NCBI RefSeq assembly: GCF_006494425.1
Contig: NZ_VHIV01000002.1
Span: 992,001-1,056,000 of the forward strand
Direction of reading: 5' to 3'
DNA from: Bacillus dicomae
GTDB taxonomy: Bacteria > Bacillota > Bacilli > Bacillales > Bacillaceae_G
Length of the DNA stretch: 64,000 nucleotides
The translations under genes were made by a program, and so were the position numbers. Under the pieces are notes generated by a model, which had not been told where the DNA came from, did not search any database, and was given only the letters and a program-made list of their open reading frames with translations. This document shows positions 49,602-59,017 of the stretch, one piece after another. Position 1 is the stretch's first letter; every line of letters begins with the position of its first letter.

Positions 49602-50387
49602 ATGATTGAATGGTATTTTGAATATGAAATACATAAAAACCGACCTGGCTTGCTTGGTGACGTTTCTTCGTTAATCGGTATGCTCGGCATTAATATTGTC
49701 ACAATTAATGGTGTAGATAATGCACGACGTGGATTACTCCTTATGTGTGATAATCAAGAGCAAATCTCTAGACTTGAATCAATTTTAAATACGATGGATA
49801 ACATAACGGTAACGAAATATCGTCCGCCAAAGCTAAGGGATAAGCTAGCGGTTAGACATGGTAGGTACATACAACGAGATGCAGATGATAAAAAAACGTT
49901 TCGTTTTGTACGTGATGAATTAGGATTACTTGTAGATTTTATGGCTGAAATCATGAAAAAAGAAGGCCATAAACTAATCGGGATACGAGGAATGCCTCGT
50001 GTCGGAAAAACAGAATCCATTGTTGCCGCAAGTGTTTGTGCAAATAAAAGATGGTTATTTGTATCATCTACTCTTATTAAGCAAACTGTTCGTAGTCAAT
50101 TGATTGAAGATGAGTATAGCGACGACAATATTTTCATCTTAGATGGAATCGTGTCAACAAAGCGTGCTAACGAAAGGCATTGGCAGCTTGTTCGTGAAAT
50201 TATGAGATTACCTGCAACGAAAGTTGTGGAACATCCTGACGTATTTGTAAGTCAGTCAGAATACACATTGGATGATTTTGATTATATTATCGAGTTGCGT
50301 AACGATTATGATGAAGAAATTCAATATAATTTAGTAGATGAAATTGAGCAAGGTACGCAAAATAATTTCTCTATGTTTGACTTTTAA
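49602..50387 (+). CDS. ymfK: YmfK, DUF3388 protein with ACT-like and P-loop segments
   Basis: Protein of 261 residues. The first 75 look like an ACT ligand-binding domain (YEIHKNRPGLLGDVSSLIGMLGINIVTINGV). From about residue 125 there is a P-loop GMPRVGKTESIVAAS followed by strands ending IFILDG, a possible Walker B lacking the usual acidic pair. The ACT-plus-P-loop layout suggests a small-molecule-sensing NTPase. No function is established for DUF3388. rodZ follows 21 bp after its stop, so it is probably co-transcribed. Confidence 0.85.
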   Translation: MIEWYFEYEIHKNRPGLLGDVSSLIGMLGINIVTINGVDNARRGLLLMCDNQEQISRLESILNTMDNITVTKYRPPKLRDKLAVRHGRYIQRDADDKKTFRFVRDELGLLVDFMAEIMKKEGHKLIGIRGMPRVGKTESIVAASVCANKRWLFVSSTLIKQTVRSQLIEDEYSDDNIFILDGIVSTKRANERHWQLVREIMRLPATKVVEHPDVFVSQSEYTLDDFDYIIELRNDYDEEIQYNLVDEIEQGTQNNFSMFDF

Positions 50388-50408
50388 AGAAATATTGAGG
50401 TGTTAGTA

Positions 50409-51320
50409 GTGACGGAATTAGGACAAAAGCTGAAAGAAGCAAGAGGAACGAAAGGCTTGTCTATTGATCAGCTGCATGAGATTACAAAAATTCAAAAACG
50501 CCATTTAGTAGCGATTGAGGAAGGCAATTATGATGTATTGCCAGGAGCTTTTTATGCGCGTGCATTCATTAAACAATACGCAGATGCGGTTGGATTAAAT
50601 GGAGAGGAACTGCTTGTAGAATATCAGAGTACGATACCACAATCTGAAAAGCGCGACGTTCCGCAAGTATCAACTGGACAAAAAACACAAGAAACAATGC
50701 AAAAATCTTCATCATGGCCAATTGCAGATCATATGCCGAAAATTTTGATTGCGTTGTTAGTAATCGCCTTTGGAGTGGTAATTTGGTTTGTTTTCCAAGC
50801 GTTAACTGGAAAAGGTGATGAGAAAGTTCCGAATGCTCAAAGTGAGAAAATTGAAGTTAAAAAAGCGGAAAACTCTCCGTTAGATACGAAGAAAGAAGAA
50901 GCAAAAGCGGAAGAGCCGAAAAAAGAGGAACCAAAGAAAGAAGAACCAAAGAAAAAGGAACAGCCAGCACAGCCAACAGGGCAACAAGAAGTGAAAGTAG
51001 TTGGAACAACTGGTAAAGTATCTACTTTGGAAATTCATAATAATAAAACATTAGAACTGGAAATATCGGGTAAAGGTGCGAGTTATGTAGATGTTAAAGA
51101 TGATACAGGTAACGAAATTTTAAACACTACAGTACAAAATGGTCAAACAGAAAAACGGGATTTATCAACAGCAAAAGAAGTGCGACTTAATATTGGAAAT
51201 GCGACGAATGTTGAAGTTAAACTGAATGGCCAAGTGGTCGCTTACCCATTGGATCCAGAAAAAGAACTTCACCAAAGATTGGTGATAAAAAACCAAGGGA
51301 TAGAGCAACCTGCACAATAA
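50409..51320 (+). CDS. rodZ: RodZ-family cell-shape protein (YmfM)
   Basis: Membrane-anchored partner of MreB. The start is GTG 50409 (303 residues, MTELGQKLKEARG), 6 nt after TTGAGGTG; GTG 50400 is part of that SD. The N-terminal helix-turn-helix has LSIDQLHEITKIQKRHLVAIEEGNYDVLPGAFYARAFI. A single membrane helix is at about residues 114-136. A Lys/Glu/Pro-rich extracellular linker repeats EEPKK, and the C-terminal domain is DUF4115. pgsA follows after a terminator. Confidence 0.93.
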   Translation: MTELGQKLKEARGTKGLSIDQLHEITKIQKRHLVAIEEGNYDVLPGAFYARAFIKQYADAVGLNGEELLVEYQSTIPQSEKRDVPQVSTGQKTQETMQKSSSWPIADHMPKILIALLVIAFGVVIWFVFQALTGKGDEKVPNAQSEKIEVKKAENSPLDTKKEEAKAEEPKKEEPKKEEPKKKEQPAQPTGQQEVKVVGTTGKVSTLEIHNNKTLELEISGKGASYVDVKDDTGNEILNTTVQNGQTEKRDLSTAKEVRLNIGNATNVEVKLNGQVVAYPLDPEKELHQRLVIKNQGIEQPAQ

Positions 51321-51321
51321 C

Positions 51322-51345
51322 AGTCATCGCTTCGATGACTTTTTT
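51322..51345 (+). terminator. Intrinsic terminator after rodZ
   Basis: AGTCATCG pairs with CGATGACT around CTT and T-residues follow. Read-through into pgsA is likely. Confidence 0.85.
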
Positions 51346-51383
51346 CAATGAACAAATGTTTTTGATATGATGGAGGAATAGCT

Positions 51384-51962
51384 GTGAATTTACCAAATAA
51401 AATTACAATATCTAGAATCTGCTTAATTCCAATTTTTATGGTAATTATGTTAGCACCCTTTGATTGGGGTTCATACACAATTGGTGATGTTGATTTACCA
51501 ATTCAACATTTAGTAGGGGCACTTATCTTTATTATTGCTTCGGCTACAGATTGGATTGATGGACATTACGCAAGAAAGTATAATCTTGTAACGAATTTAG
51601 GGAAATTTCTTGACCCGTTAGCTGATAAATTACTTGTTTCAGCAGCACTTATCACGTTAGTGGAGATGCAATACGTACCTGCTTGGATCGTTATTGTCAT
51701 TATAAGCCGTGAGTTTGCGGTAACTGGTTTACGTCTTGTACTTGCTGGAACAGGGGAAGTAGTTGCGGCAAATCAACTAGGGAAAATTAAGACATGGACA
51801 CAAATCATCGCGATTGCGGCATACTTATTACACGATGTACCTTTAAATTTAATCCATATTCCAGTTGCTGATATCTTTATATGGATTGCATTAATTTTTA
51901 CTGTTATTTCAGGATGGGATTATTTCTGGAAAAATAGAGCTGCTTTTGTAAACTCAAAATAG
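51384..51962 (+). CDS. pgsA: CDP-diacylglycerol-glycerol-3-phosphate 3-phosphatidyltransferase
   Basis: Membrane enzyme making phosphatidylglycerophosphate from CDP-diacylglycerol (the CdsA product) and glycerol 3-phosphate. The protein has 192 residues from GTG 51384, with TGGAGGAA upstream. The CDP-alcohol phosphotransferase motif is intact: [20 protein letters not shown] then LDPLADK. There are about five membrane segments. cinA starts 20 bp later. Confidence 0.97.
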   Translation: MNLPNKITISRICLIPIFMVIMLAPFDWGSYTIGDVDLPIQHLVGALIFIIASATDWIDGHYARKYNLVTNLGKFLDPLADKLLVSAALITLVEMQYVPAWIVIVIISREFAVTGLRLVLAGTGEVVAANQLGKIKTWTQIIAIAAYLLHDVPLNLIHIPVADIFIWIALIFTVISGWDYFWKNRAAFVNSK

Positions 51963-51982
51963 AAGTTTATGGGGGAATTGGG

Positions 51983-53221
51983 ATGAATGCTGAAATTATT
52001 GCGGTTGGAACAGAATTATTACTTGGACAAATTGCAAATACAAATGCCCAGTTTTTATCTGAGAAGTTAGCCTCAATTGGAATTAACGTCTACTACCATA
52101 CTGTAGTCGGCGATAATAACAATCGATTACAGCAGGCGATTGAAGTTGCGGAAGAACGTGCTGACATGCTTATTTTCACAGGTGGATTAGGCCCGACAAA
52201 AGATGATTTGACGAAAGAAACGATATCTTCTAGTTTGGGTGAAGAGCTTGTGTATGATGAACAAGCATTAGCATTGATAAACGATTACTTTAAGCGTACA
52301 GGCCGTGAGTTCACGGAGAATAATAAAAAGCAGGCACTCGTTTTGAATGGAGCAACTGTATTTGCGAATGATCATGGCATGGCACCTGGTATGGGGTTAA
52401 ATAAGAACGGAAAAGTATATATTTTATTACCAGGGCCACCGAAAGAAATGAAGCCGATGTATGTAAGCTACGTAGAGCCTTTTTTACGTAACTTTACAAT
52501 AGGAGAAAACATTTATTCTCGTGTACTTCGTTTCTTCGGGATTGGGGAATCTCAATTAGAAGTAAAAGTTCAAGATTTAATTGATGGACAAACGAACCCG
52601 ACGATTGCCCCCCTTGCGAATGATGGAGAAGTGACACTACGTTTAACTGCCAAGCATCAAAATGCTCATGAAGCAGAGAAACTCATTCAGCATATGGAAG
52701 ATTTGATTTTAGAAAGAGTAGGAGAATTTTTCTATGGATATGACCAAGAGTTTCTACATTATAAGGCGATAGAGTTATTGAAGAAAAAAGGATTAACTTT
52801 AGCGTGTGCAGAAAGTTTAACAGGTGGTCTCTTCGGAAATCAAGTAACCGAAAGTGCTGGTGTGTCTTCAGTATTTAAAGGTGGTGTCATTTGTTATCAT
52901 AATGATGTGAAGCAACATGTTTTACATGTACCTGAGGAAGTGTTATTTACTGATGGTGCAGTTAGTAAAGAATGTGCTCGTTATCTTGCTGAAAATGTTA
53001 AGGGTTTATTAAAAGCGGATATCGGAATTAGTTTCACTGGGGTAGCAGGACCGGATGCTTCAGAACAGAAAGAGCCGGGAACAGTATTTGTTGGATTGGC
53101 GATTAAAGATAAACCAACTGTAGTCTTTCCTCTTCATTTAAGTGGAAGTCGTCAACAAATTAGGGAACGTTCGGCGAAATATGGATTTTATCATTTGTAT
53201 AAAAAGCTAGAAGAGATGTGA
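51983..53221 (+). CDS. cinA: CinA-like competence/damage-inducible protein (NMN deamidase)
   Basis: Protein of 412 residues. The N-terminal MoCF-like domain has [15 protein letters not shown] and [17 protein letters not shown], linked to nucleotide (ADP-ribose) hydrolysis. The C-terminal domain from about residue 255 has [21 protein letters not shown] and [10 protein letters not shown], characteristic of the NMN deamidase/PncC domain. It is adjacent to recA, the classic cinA-recA pairing. Its terminator stem begins within the last codons. Confidence 0.95.
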   Translation: MNAEIIAVGTELLLGQIANTNAQFLSEKLASIGINVYYHTVVGDNNNRLQQAIEVAEERADMLIFTGGLGPTKDDLTKETISSSLGEELVYDEQALALINDYFKRTGREFTENNKKQALVLNGATVFANDHGMAPGMGLNKNGKVYILLPGPPKEMKPMYVSYVEPFLRNFTIGENIYSRVLRFFGIGESQLEVKVQDLIDGQTNPTIAPLANDGEVTLRLTAKHQNAHEAEKLIQHMEDLILERVGEFFYGYDQEFLHYKAIELLKKKGLTLACAESLTGGLFGNQVTESAGVSSVFKGGVICYHNDVKQHVLHVPEEVLFTDGAVSKECARYLAENVKGLLKADIGISFTGVAGPDASEQKEPGTVFVGLAIKDKPTVVFPLHLSGSRQQIRERSAKYGFYHLYKKLEEM

Positions 53222-53240
53222 GTCTCTTCTAGCTTTTTTT
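53202..53240 (+). terminator. Intrinsic terminator overlapping the cinA stop
   Basis: AAAAGCTAGAAGAGA pairs with TCTCTTCTAGCTTTT around TGTGAG, and T-residues follow. The left arm lies inside the cinA coding sequence. Confidence 0.93.
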
Positions 53241-53281
53241 AATGCTTAAATGCAGTTTTATTAATTGGAAAATAAAAAAAT

Positions 53282-53295
53282 CGAATAAATGTTCG
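53282..53295 (+). promoter_or_regulatory. LexA (SOS) box of recA
   Basis: CGAATAAATGTTCG differs at one position from the Firmicute LexA box CGAAC-N4-GTTCG. It lies just upstream of the recA -35, the expected place for SOS repression. Confidence 0.82.
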
Positions 53296-53302
53296 ATTTT
53301 TG

Positions 53303-53332
53303 TTGGCAAAATGAATTGAAAATAGGTATAAT
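53303..53332 (+). promoter_or_regulatory. recA promoter
   Basis: TTGGCA (53303-53308), an 18-bp spacer, and TATAAT (53327-53332), directly after the LexA box. Confidence 0.75.
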
Positions 53333-53365
53333 AAGATTAGCAATTCAGTTAAGGAGGAATTTTGA

Positions 53366-54397
53366 ATGAGTGATCGTCAAGCGGCATTAGATATGGCGTT
53401 AAAACAAATAGAGAAGCAATTCGGTAAAGGTTCAATTATGAAATTAGGAGAACAAGCGGAGCGTAGAGTTTCTACAATTTCAAGTGGTTCTTTAGCACTT
53501 GATGTGGCACTAGGGGTAGGCGGATACCCACGTGGCCGTATTATTGAAATTTACGGACCTGAAAGTTCAGGTAAAACAACAGTTTCATTACACGCAATCG
53601 CTGAAGTACAGCGTCAAGGTGGACAAGCAGCGTTCATTGATGCGGAGCATGCGATGGATCCTGTATATGCACAAAAACTAGGCGTTAACATTGATGAATT
53701 ACTATTATCACAACCTGATACAGGAGAGCAAGGTTTAGAAATCGCAGAAGCGCTTGTACGAAGTGGTGCGGTTGATATTATCGTAATTGACTCTGTAGCA
53801 GCTCTTGTACCTAAAGCTGAGATTGAAGGAGACATGGGTGACTCACACGTAGGTCTACAAGCTCGTTTAATGTCTCAAGCACTTCGTAAACTTTCAGGTG
53901 CAATCAATAAATCAAAAACAATAGCAATCTTTATTAACCAAATTCGTGAAAAAGTTGGGGTTATGTTCGGAAACCCAGAAACAACTCCAGGTGGTCGTGC
54001 GCTGAAATTCTATTCAACTGTTCGTCTTGAAGTGCGTCGTGCGGAGCAATTAAAGCAAGGTAACGACATCGTTGGTAATAAAACAAAAGTAAAAGTAGTT
54101 AAAAATAAAGTGGCACCACCATTCCGTGTTGCTGAAGTTGATATTATGTACGGAGAAGGTATTTCAAGAGAAGGTGAAATCTTAGATATGGCTTCTGAAC
54201 TTGATATCGTTCAAAAGAGTGGTGCTTGGTACTCTTATAATGAAGAGCGTTTAGGGCAAGGACGTGAAAATTCGAAGCAATTCTTAAAAGAGAATACGGA
54301 TTTAAGAGAGGAAATTGCCTTCTTTGTACGTGACCATCACGGAATTAGTGAAGACTCTGGTGTGGAAGACACGGAAGATTCAACTCTTCAAGATTAA
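53366..54397 (+). CDS. recA: Recombinase RecA
   Basis: Strand-exchange protein and SOS coprotease. The protein has 343 residues in one uninterrupted frame. Walker [10 protein letters not shown] is at about residues 65-73. Other landmarks are [16 protein letters not shown], Walker [11 protein letters not shown], the DNA-binding loop 1 [23 protein letters not shown], and loop 2 [23 protein letters not shown]. The acidic C-terminus is [13 protein letters not shown]. There is no intein or intron. SD AAGGAGG precedes ATG 53366. Confidence 0.99.
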   Translation: MSDRQAALDMALKQIEKQFGKGSIMKLGEQAERRVSTISSGSLALDVALGVGGYPRGRIIEIYGPESSGKTTVSLHAIAEVQRQGGQAAFIDAEHAMDPVYAQKLGVNIDELLLSQPDTGEQGLEIAEALVRSGAVDIIVIDSVAALVPKAEIEGDMGDSHVGLQARLMSQALRKLSGAINKSKTIAIFINQIREKVGVMFGNPETTPGGRALKFYSTVRLEVRRAEQLKQGNDIVGNKTKVKVVKNKVAPPFRVAEVDIMYGEGISREGEILDMASELDIVQKSGAWYSYNEERLGQGRENSKQFLKENTDLREEIAFFVRDHHGISEDSGVEDTEDSTLQD

Positions 54398-54433
54398 AAA
54401 TAAAAGACACGGTCCCGTGTCTTTTATTTTTAA
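54395..54433 (+). terminator. Intrinsic terminator after recA
   Basis: AAAAATAAAAGACACGG pairs with CCGTGTCTTTTATTTTT, starting in the recA stop codon. It looks usable in both directions. Confidence 0.92.
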
Positions 54434-54630
54434 TCATTATGAAAGCGTTGCATATCGTTGGAGATAAAATATTTAATTTAACTAAAAGGCAATGTATAAT
54501 ACGGAATATATGCATGTTTTATATGAATAAACTGGAATTTACTAAGGTTTTCCAGGATAATATGCTGTCTGCTTTTTAAATTCATATATGAATTAGGGTT
54601 GAAGGTAAAGAAAGTAAAAGTAGACAACGC

Positions 54631-54659
54631 TTGACAATGAAAATTGCGATAGATACAAT
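54631..54659 (+). promoter_or_regulatory. Strong sigma-A promoter of rny
   Basis: TTGACA (54631-54636), a 17-bp spacer, and TACAAT (54654-54659). Start about 54666, giving a 212-nt leader. The stretch 54434-54630 shows no gene. Confidence 0.8.
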
Positions 54660-54665
54660 GAGAAT

Positions 54666-54877
54666 GTATATTTTTTCTTATATACGAAACACTCTTCTCA
54701 AGAAGAGAAGTAATATTCGGAGTAAGACTTAAATCTTGCCGAAATAATAATATGACATTTTAATTGTGAAATGAAGAAAGTCCCTTAAAAAAGTGGGACG
54801 ACGGTCTTTGCTGTATGTTGGTATTCAATGTACATGCCGACAGTCTTTTTTCATTCATAGCAAGGGGAGGTGAAATC
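54666..54877 (+). promoter_or_regulatory. Multi-hairpin leader of rny
   Basis: Successive foldable units are ACTCTTCT/AGAAGAG (from about 54690), TTCGG plus GTAAGA with TCTTGC plus CCGAA (about 54715-54746), and GTCCC/GGGAC (about 54779-54799). Last comes the 54816-54851 terminator just before the SD GGGGAGGTG. The layout is that of an attenuated or RNase-targeted leader. Confidence 0.5.
54816..54851 (+). terminator. Candidate attenuator terminator in the rny leader
   Basis: TGTTGGTA (54816-54823) pairs with TGCCGACA (54835-54842), including G-U pairs, followed by GTCTTTTTT. It ends 26 nt before the rny ATG, so full termination would silence rny. Confidence 0.55.
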
Positions 54878-56440
54878 ATGAGTAGTACAGTTTGGATACT
54901 CATCTCCATTTTGCTTGCAACAGTCGGTGCAGTTGTTGGCTTTTTTGTTCGAAAGTCTATTGCTGAAGCGAAGATTAATGGTGCAGCTAATGAAGCGAAA
55001 CGTATTCTAGACGAAGCGAATCGTGAGGCTGAAGCACTTAAGAAAGAAGCGCTTTTAGAAGCAAAGGATGAAATTCATACACTTCGTACAGAAGCTGAAT
55101 TAGAAATTCGTGACCGTAGAAGCGAATTACAAAAACAAGAAAATCGTTTAATGCAAAAAGAAGAGAACCTTGATCGTAAAGACGAAACGCTCGACAAACG
55201 CGAGCAACAGTTAGAAAAGAAAGAGGATACTCTTGTAGCGAGACAACAACAGATTGAAGAGTTGGAAAGCAAAGTGGGAGAGTTAGTTCAAAAGCAACAA
55301 ACAGAATTAGAGCGCATTTCCAATCTGACACGCGAACAAGCGAAAGCAATTATTCTTGGTAAAGTAGAAAGTGAAGTTTCTCATGAAATTGCCGTAATGG
55401 TAAAAGAAAGTGAAGTTCGTGCGAAAGAAGAAGCGGATAAGAAAGCAAAAGAGATTTTATCTCTTGCAATGCAAAGATGTGCAGCTGATCATGTTGCTGA
55501 AACAACCGTTTCGGTTGTAAATCTTCCAAATGACGAAATGAAGGGACGTATTATCGGACGTGAAGGTCGAAATATTCGTACGTTAGAAACGTTAACAGGT
55601 ATTGACTTAATTATCGATGATACACCAGAAGCGGTTATTCTTTCTGGATTCGACCCAATTCGTCGTGAAACAGCTCGTATCGCTCTTGATAAACTAGTAC
55701 AGGACGGACGTATTCACCCAGCGCGTATTGAAGAGATGGTCGAAAAATCAAGACGTGAAGTGGACGAGTACATTCGCGAAGTCGGAGAGCAAACAACGTT
55801 TGAAGTGGGTGTTCACGGATTACATCCAGATTTAATTAAAATTTTAGGTCGTTTAAAATACCGTACAAGTTACGGACAAAACGTCTTAAAACACTCTATG
55901 GAAGTTGCTTATTTAACTGGACTTATGGCAGCAGAGCTTGGTGAGGATGAAAAACTAGCAAGACGTGCTGGTCTATTACATGATATCGGTAAAGCGATTG
56001 ACCATGAAGTAGAAGGTAGCCACGTTGAAATTGGTGTTGAACTCGCAACGAAATATAAAGAGCATCCTGTAGTTATAAACAGTATTGCATCTCACCATGG
56101 GGACACAGAACCAACTTCTATTATTGCGGTTTTAGTTGCAGCAGCAGATGCATTATCAGCTGCAAGACCTGGAGCTCGTAGTGAAACGCTTGAGAACTAT
56201 ATTCGTCGTCTTGAAAAGTTAGAAGAGATTTCAGAGTCTTATGAAGGCGTAGAAAAATCTTTCGCAATTCAAGCAGGACGAGAAGTTCGTATTCTGGTAA
56301 AACCAGATACAATTGATGATTTAGAAGCTCATCGTTTAGCTCGTGATATTCGAAAACGTATTGAAAATGAACTGGATTATCCAGGACATATTAAAGTAAC
56401 TGTTATTCGTGAAACACGTGCAGTGGAATACGCAAAATAA
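54878..56440 (+). CDS. rny: Ribonuclease Y
   Basis: Membrane-anchored endoribonuclease that starts bulk mRNA turnover. The protein has 520 residues from ATG 54878 ([15 protein letters not shown]), with GGGGAGGTG upstream. Residues 4-24 are the membrane anchor. A long charged coiled coil follows (about 30-200). The KH domain shows [19 protein letters not shown]. The HD domain has [12 protein letters not shown] (about residue 366) and SHHGD. A C-terminal domain completes it. It works with PNPase and RNase J2 encoded in this window, and RicA at its end is a known modulator. Confidence 0.98.
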   Translation: MSSTVWILISILLATVGAVVGFFVRKSIAEAKINGAANEAKRILDEANREAEALKKEALLEAKDEIHTLRTEAELEIRDRRSELQKQENRLMQKEENLDRKDETLDKREQQLEKKEDTLVARQQQIEELESKVGELVQKQQTELERISNLTREQAKAIILGKVESEVSHEIAVMVKESEVRAKEEADKKAKEILSLAMQRCAADHVAETTVSVVNLPNDEMKGRIIGREGRNIRTLETLTGIDLIIDDTPEAVILSGFDPIRRETARIALDKLVQDGRIHPARIEEMVEKSRREVDEYIREVGEQTTFEVGVHGLHPDLIKILGRLKYRTSYGQNVLKHSMEVAYLTGLMAAELGEDEKLARRAGLLHDIGKAIDHEVEGSHVEIGVELATKYKEHPVVINSIASHHGDTEPTSIIAVLVAAADALSAARPGARSETLENYIRRLEKLEEISESYEGVEKSFAIQAGREVRILVKPDTIDDLEAHRLARDIRKRIENELDYPGHIKVTVIRETRAVEYAK

Positions 56441-56467
56441 AGTGGTGAAACACCACTTTATTTTTTT
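56439..56467 (+). terminator. Intrinsic terminator after rny
   Basis: AAAGTGGTG pairs with CACCACTTT around AAA, and a T-run follows after one A. Confidence 0.9.
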
Positions 56468-56604
56468 GTGTTGGAATTGGTTAAAATAAAGGAAATTAGT
56501 TATACCTAGCATATAAGTGAAGCAAACTTATAATAAATATATTGTAAGGAAATCATTTAAAGCTATAATAATAAAAAATGTAGTACATAGGAAGGGTAAG
56601 ACAT

Positions 56605-57399
56605 ATGAGAATATTATTTGTTGGGGATGTAGTAGGATCTCCTGGTAGAGGTATGATTCAACAATACGTACCGGCATTAAAGAAAAAATATACACCTACA
56701 GTAACAATCATTAATGGAGAAAACGCAGCAGGCGGACGTGGAATTACAGAAAAAATATATCGAAATTTTTTAGAATGCGGAGCACAAGCGGTTACACTTG
56801 GAAACCATGCTTGGGATAACCGTGAAGTATTTGAATTTATCGATGATGCAAAATATCTTGCAAGACCAGCTAACTTCCCAGAAGGAACTCCAGGAAAAGG
56901 GCTTATTTTTGTGAACTGTAATGGAACAGAAGTTGCAGTTATTAACTTACAAGGACGTACATTCCTTCCTCCAATTGATTGTCCATTCCGTAAAGTGGAT
57001 GAATTAATTAACATTGCGAAAAAACGTACGAATATTATTTTTGTTGATTTCCATGCGGAAACTACAAGTGAAAAACAAGCGTTAGGTTGGTATGTAGATG
57101 GTCGTGCTACAGCGGTAGTAGGTACACATACGCATGTTCCTACAGCAGATAATCGCATTTTACCAAGCGGGACGGCATATATCACAGATGTTGGTATGAC
57201 AGGACCGTACGATGGAATTTTAGGCATGGACCGAGAAGCAGTATTGAAGAAGTTTTTAACAAACTTACCAGTGCGATTTGAAGTGACAAATGGTAGAACA
57301 CAATTAAGCGCAGTGCTAATTGATGTGGATCCTAATACAGGAAAAGCTAAGAAAATTGAGCGTATTTTAATTAATGATGATCAACCATTTTTTGATTAA
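56605..57399 (+). CDS. ymdB: YmdB metallophosphodiesterase
   Basis: Calcineurin-like phosphodiesterase of 264 residues. Its homologues hydrolyse 2',3'-cyclic nucleotides and affect biofilm/motility decisions and nanotube formation. Metal-site motifs are FVGDVVGSPGRGM, INGENAAGGRGIT, TLGNHAWDN, FVDFHAETTSEK and VVGTHTHVPTAD. SD GGAAGGG lies before ATG 56605. It follows rny, as in B. subtilis, but with a terminator between, so expression may be partly separate. Confidence 0.96.
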   Translation: MRILFVGDVVGSPGRGMIQQYVPALKKKYTPTVTIINGENAAGGRGITEKIYRNFLECGAQAVTLGNHAWDNREVFEFIDDAKYLARPANFPEGTPGKGLIFVNCNGTEVAVINLQGRTFLPPIDCPFRKVDELINIAKKRTNIIFVDFHAETTSEKQALGWYVDGRATAVVGTHTHVPTADNRILPSGTAYITDVGMTGPYDGILGMDREAVLKKFLTNLPVRFEVTNGRTQLSAVLIDVDPNTGKAKKIERILINDDQPFFD

Positions 57400-57463
57400 T
57401 CTCTGTTAAAATTTAGATAAGTTATTATTTTTTAATTTTTTAGAAAAATTACAGAAATTTAGC

Positions 57464-57489
57464 AGGAATACGTGTCATTCCTCGTGAAT
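57464..57489 (+). promoter_or_regulatory. Sigma-H promoter of spoVS
   Basis: AGGAATA (57464-57470), then 15 bp to GAAT (57486-57489), matching the sigma-H pattern RnAGGAwWW...RnnGAATww except one base. spoVS is a sigma-H gene in B. subtilis. Confidence 0.7.
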
Positions 57490-57547
57490 ATAAGTTAAAG
57501 TGAAATAATTGCTAATACTTTTTATAGAAACGAGGAGGAAACGCGGA

Positions 57548-57808
57548 ATGGAAATATTAAAAGTTAAAGCAACGTCGGTCCCTAATTCTGTAGCTGGTGC
57601 ACTTGCAGGTGTTATTCGCGAACGCGGAACAGCAGAAATTCAAGCCATTGGTGCAGGTGCATTGAACCAAGCGGTAAAGGCAGTAGCAATTGCAAGAGGA
57701 TTTGTAGCGCCTAGTGGTTTGGACCTGATTTGTATCCCAGCGTTTACGGATATCATGATTGATGGGGAAGAACGTACAGCAATAAAATTAATTGTAGAAC
57801 CTCGTTAA
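57548..57808 (+). CDS. spoVS: Stage V sporulation protein S
   Basis: Alba-like small protein of 86 residues, from ATG 57548 (MEILKVKATSVPNS) with GAGGAGGAA upstream. It is required for late sporulation, coat assembly and proper septation. The sequence is the highly conserved SpoVS family: VAGALAGVIRERGTAEIQAIGAGALNQAVKAVAIARGF, ending TAIKLIVEPR. The fold suggests nucleic-acid binding. It is monocistronic by its terminator. Confidence 0.98.
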   Translation: MEILKVKATSVPNSVAGALAGVIRERGTAEIQAIGAGALNQAVKAVAIARGFVAPSGLDLICIPAFTDIMIDGEERTAIKLIVEPR

Positions 57809-57812
57809 GTTT

Positions 57813-57850
57813 AAACAACCTGTTTGCAGTATGCAAACAGGTTGTTTTTA
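57813..57850 (+). terminator. Intrinsic terminator after spoVS
   Basis: AAACAACCTGTTTGCA pairs with TGCAAACAGGTTGTTT around GTA, and T-residues follow. Confidence 0.93.
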
Positions 57851-57866
57851 TAATGGAGGAATGAAA

Positions 57867-58790
57867 ATGAAAATTTTTGATGCTCATTGTGATGTGCTTC
57901 TTCAGTTATGGAGTGCACAAGGGAAAAAGGATTTTAAACATGATTCGCAATTACATATTACATTTGAACAGTTAAAGAACAGAAAAGGAAGTATACAATG
58001 TTTTGCTATATATGTGCCAGAAACAGTGGCATATGAAAACCGATTTGAAGTAGCATTGCAAATGGTAGATATTTTTTATAATGAAATTTTATCCCTACCA
58101 GGTGTGAAGTTTATTCAGACAAAAGATGATATTAACCTGTTAAAACAGGACGAGATTGGAGCGATATTAACACTAGAAGGATGCGAAGCAATTGGAAAAG
58201 ATGCAATGAAATTACGGTTGTTGTATCGCTTGGGAGTACGTTCTTTTGGACTAACATGGAATTATGCCAATCTATTAGCTGACGGTGCGCTAGAGACACG
58301 TGGGGCAGGTTTAACGACTTCTGGTAAACATGTTGTACAAGAACTGAATGCGTTACATGTATGGACTGATGTGTCTCATTTGAATGAAAGAAGTTTTTGG
58401 GATGTGATAGAAATTGCAAAAAATCCTATTGCTTCCCACTCAAATTGTATGAAACTTTGTCAGCACCCACGTAATTTAAACGATGAACAACTTAAAGCTC
58501 TTATAAAGCGAAATGGCATGATCGGTGTCACTTTTGTACCACAGTTCCTAACAAATGAAAAACAAGCGAATGTAGCAGATATAGTAAGACATATCGAATA
58601 TATTTGTTCATTAGGTGGAGAGAACAATATAGGGTTTGGTTCAGATTTTGATGGGATAGTAGAAACAGTTGTAAATGTATCAGCGTATCGAGATTATGAA
58701 AATGTAATGAATGAGCTTTGTAAACACTATGCTGCATCTACTGTAGAGCGATTTTTATATGATAATTTTGTTGAACATATCGGCTTTTAA
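57867..58790 (+). CDS. M19 (renal/membrane) dipeptidase family protein
   Basis: Metal-dependent dipeptidase of 307 residues from ATG 57867 (MKIFDAHCDVLLQLW). GGAGGA lies 6 nt upstream; the in-frame ATG 57861 abuts the SD. Motifs are DAHCDVL (HxD zinc ligands), ILTLEGCEAI with the bridging Glu, WTDVSHLNE and ASHSNC with His ligands, and GFGSDFDGI. It has no signal peptide. Homologues cleave dipeptides, including D-amino-acid ones, but the substrate here is unknown. B. subtilis has other genes at this position. Confidence 0.92.
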   Translation: MKIFDAHCDVLLQLWSAQGKKDFKHDSQLHITFEQLKNRKGSIQCFAIYVPETVAYENRFEVALQMVDIFYNEILSLPGVKFIQTKDDINLLKQDEIGAILTLEGCEAIGKDAMKLRLLYRLGVRSFGLTWNYANLLADGALETRGAGLTTSGKHVVQELNALHVWTDVSHLNERSFWDVIEIAKNPIASHSNCMKLCQHPRNLNDEQLKALIKRNGMIGVTFVPQFLTNEKQANVADIVRHIEYICSLGGENNIGFGSDFDGIVETVVNVSAYRDYENVMNELCKHYAASTVERFLYDNFVEHIGF

Positions 58791-58931
58791 GATTTTTGTT
58801 TTAAAAATCCAGAAAAATTAGAATTAATTCATTTGATATTATTGCGTTTTTTAAGACCTAATACTAGAATGAAAAACAAAATAGCTTTATACTAAAGATT
58901 CAGGGAAATCAGAAGAGGCATAATTTGCGTC

Positions 58932-58992
58932 CATTGTAGTTTATTTGCATAAAAAATGCTAAACTATTACTGTAAAAAAATACACTACAATG
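58932..58992 (+). repeat. Nested inverted repeats before korA
   Basis: CATTGTAGT (58932-58940) and ACTACAATG (58984-58992) are exact complements. Between them AGTTTA-TTT-GCAT pairs with ATGC-TAAACT (58938-58965). The outer and inner helices share AGT and compete. They lie 26-86 bp before korA. The region 58791-58931 has no gene; a TAATACTAGA motif is at 58859. Confidence 0.55.
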
Positions 58993-59017
58993 AATGCAGC
59001 CAAAAGGGGTGTAGGAG

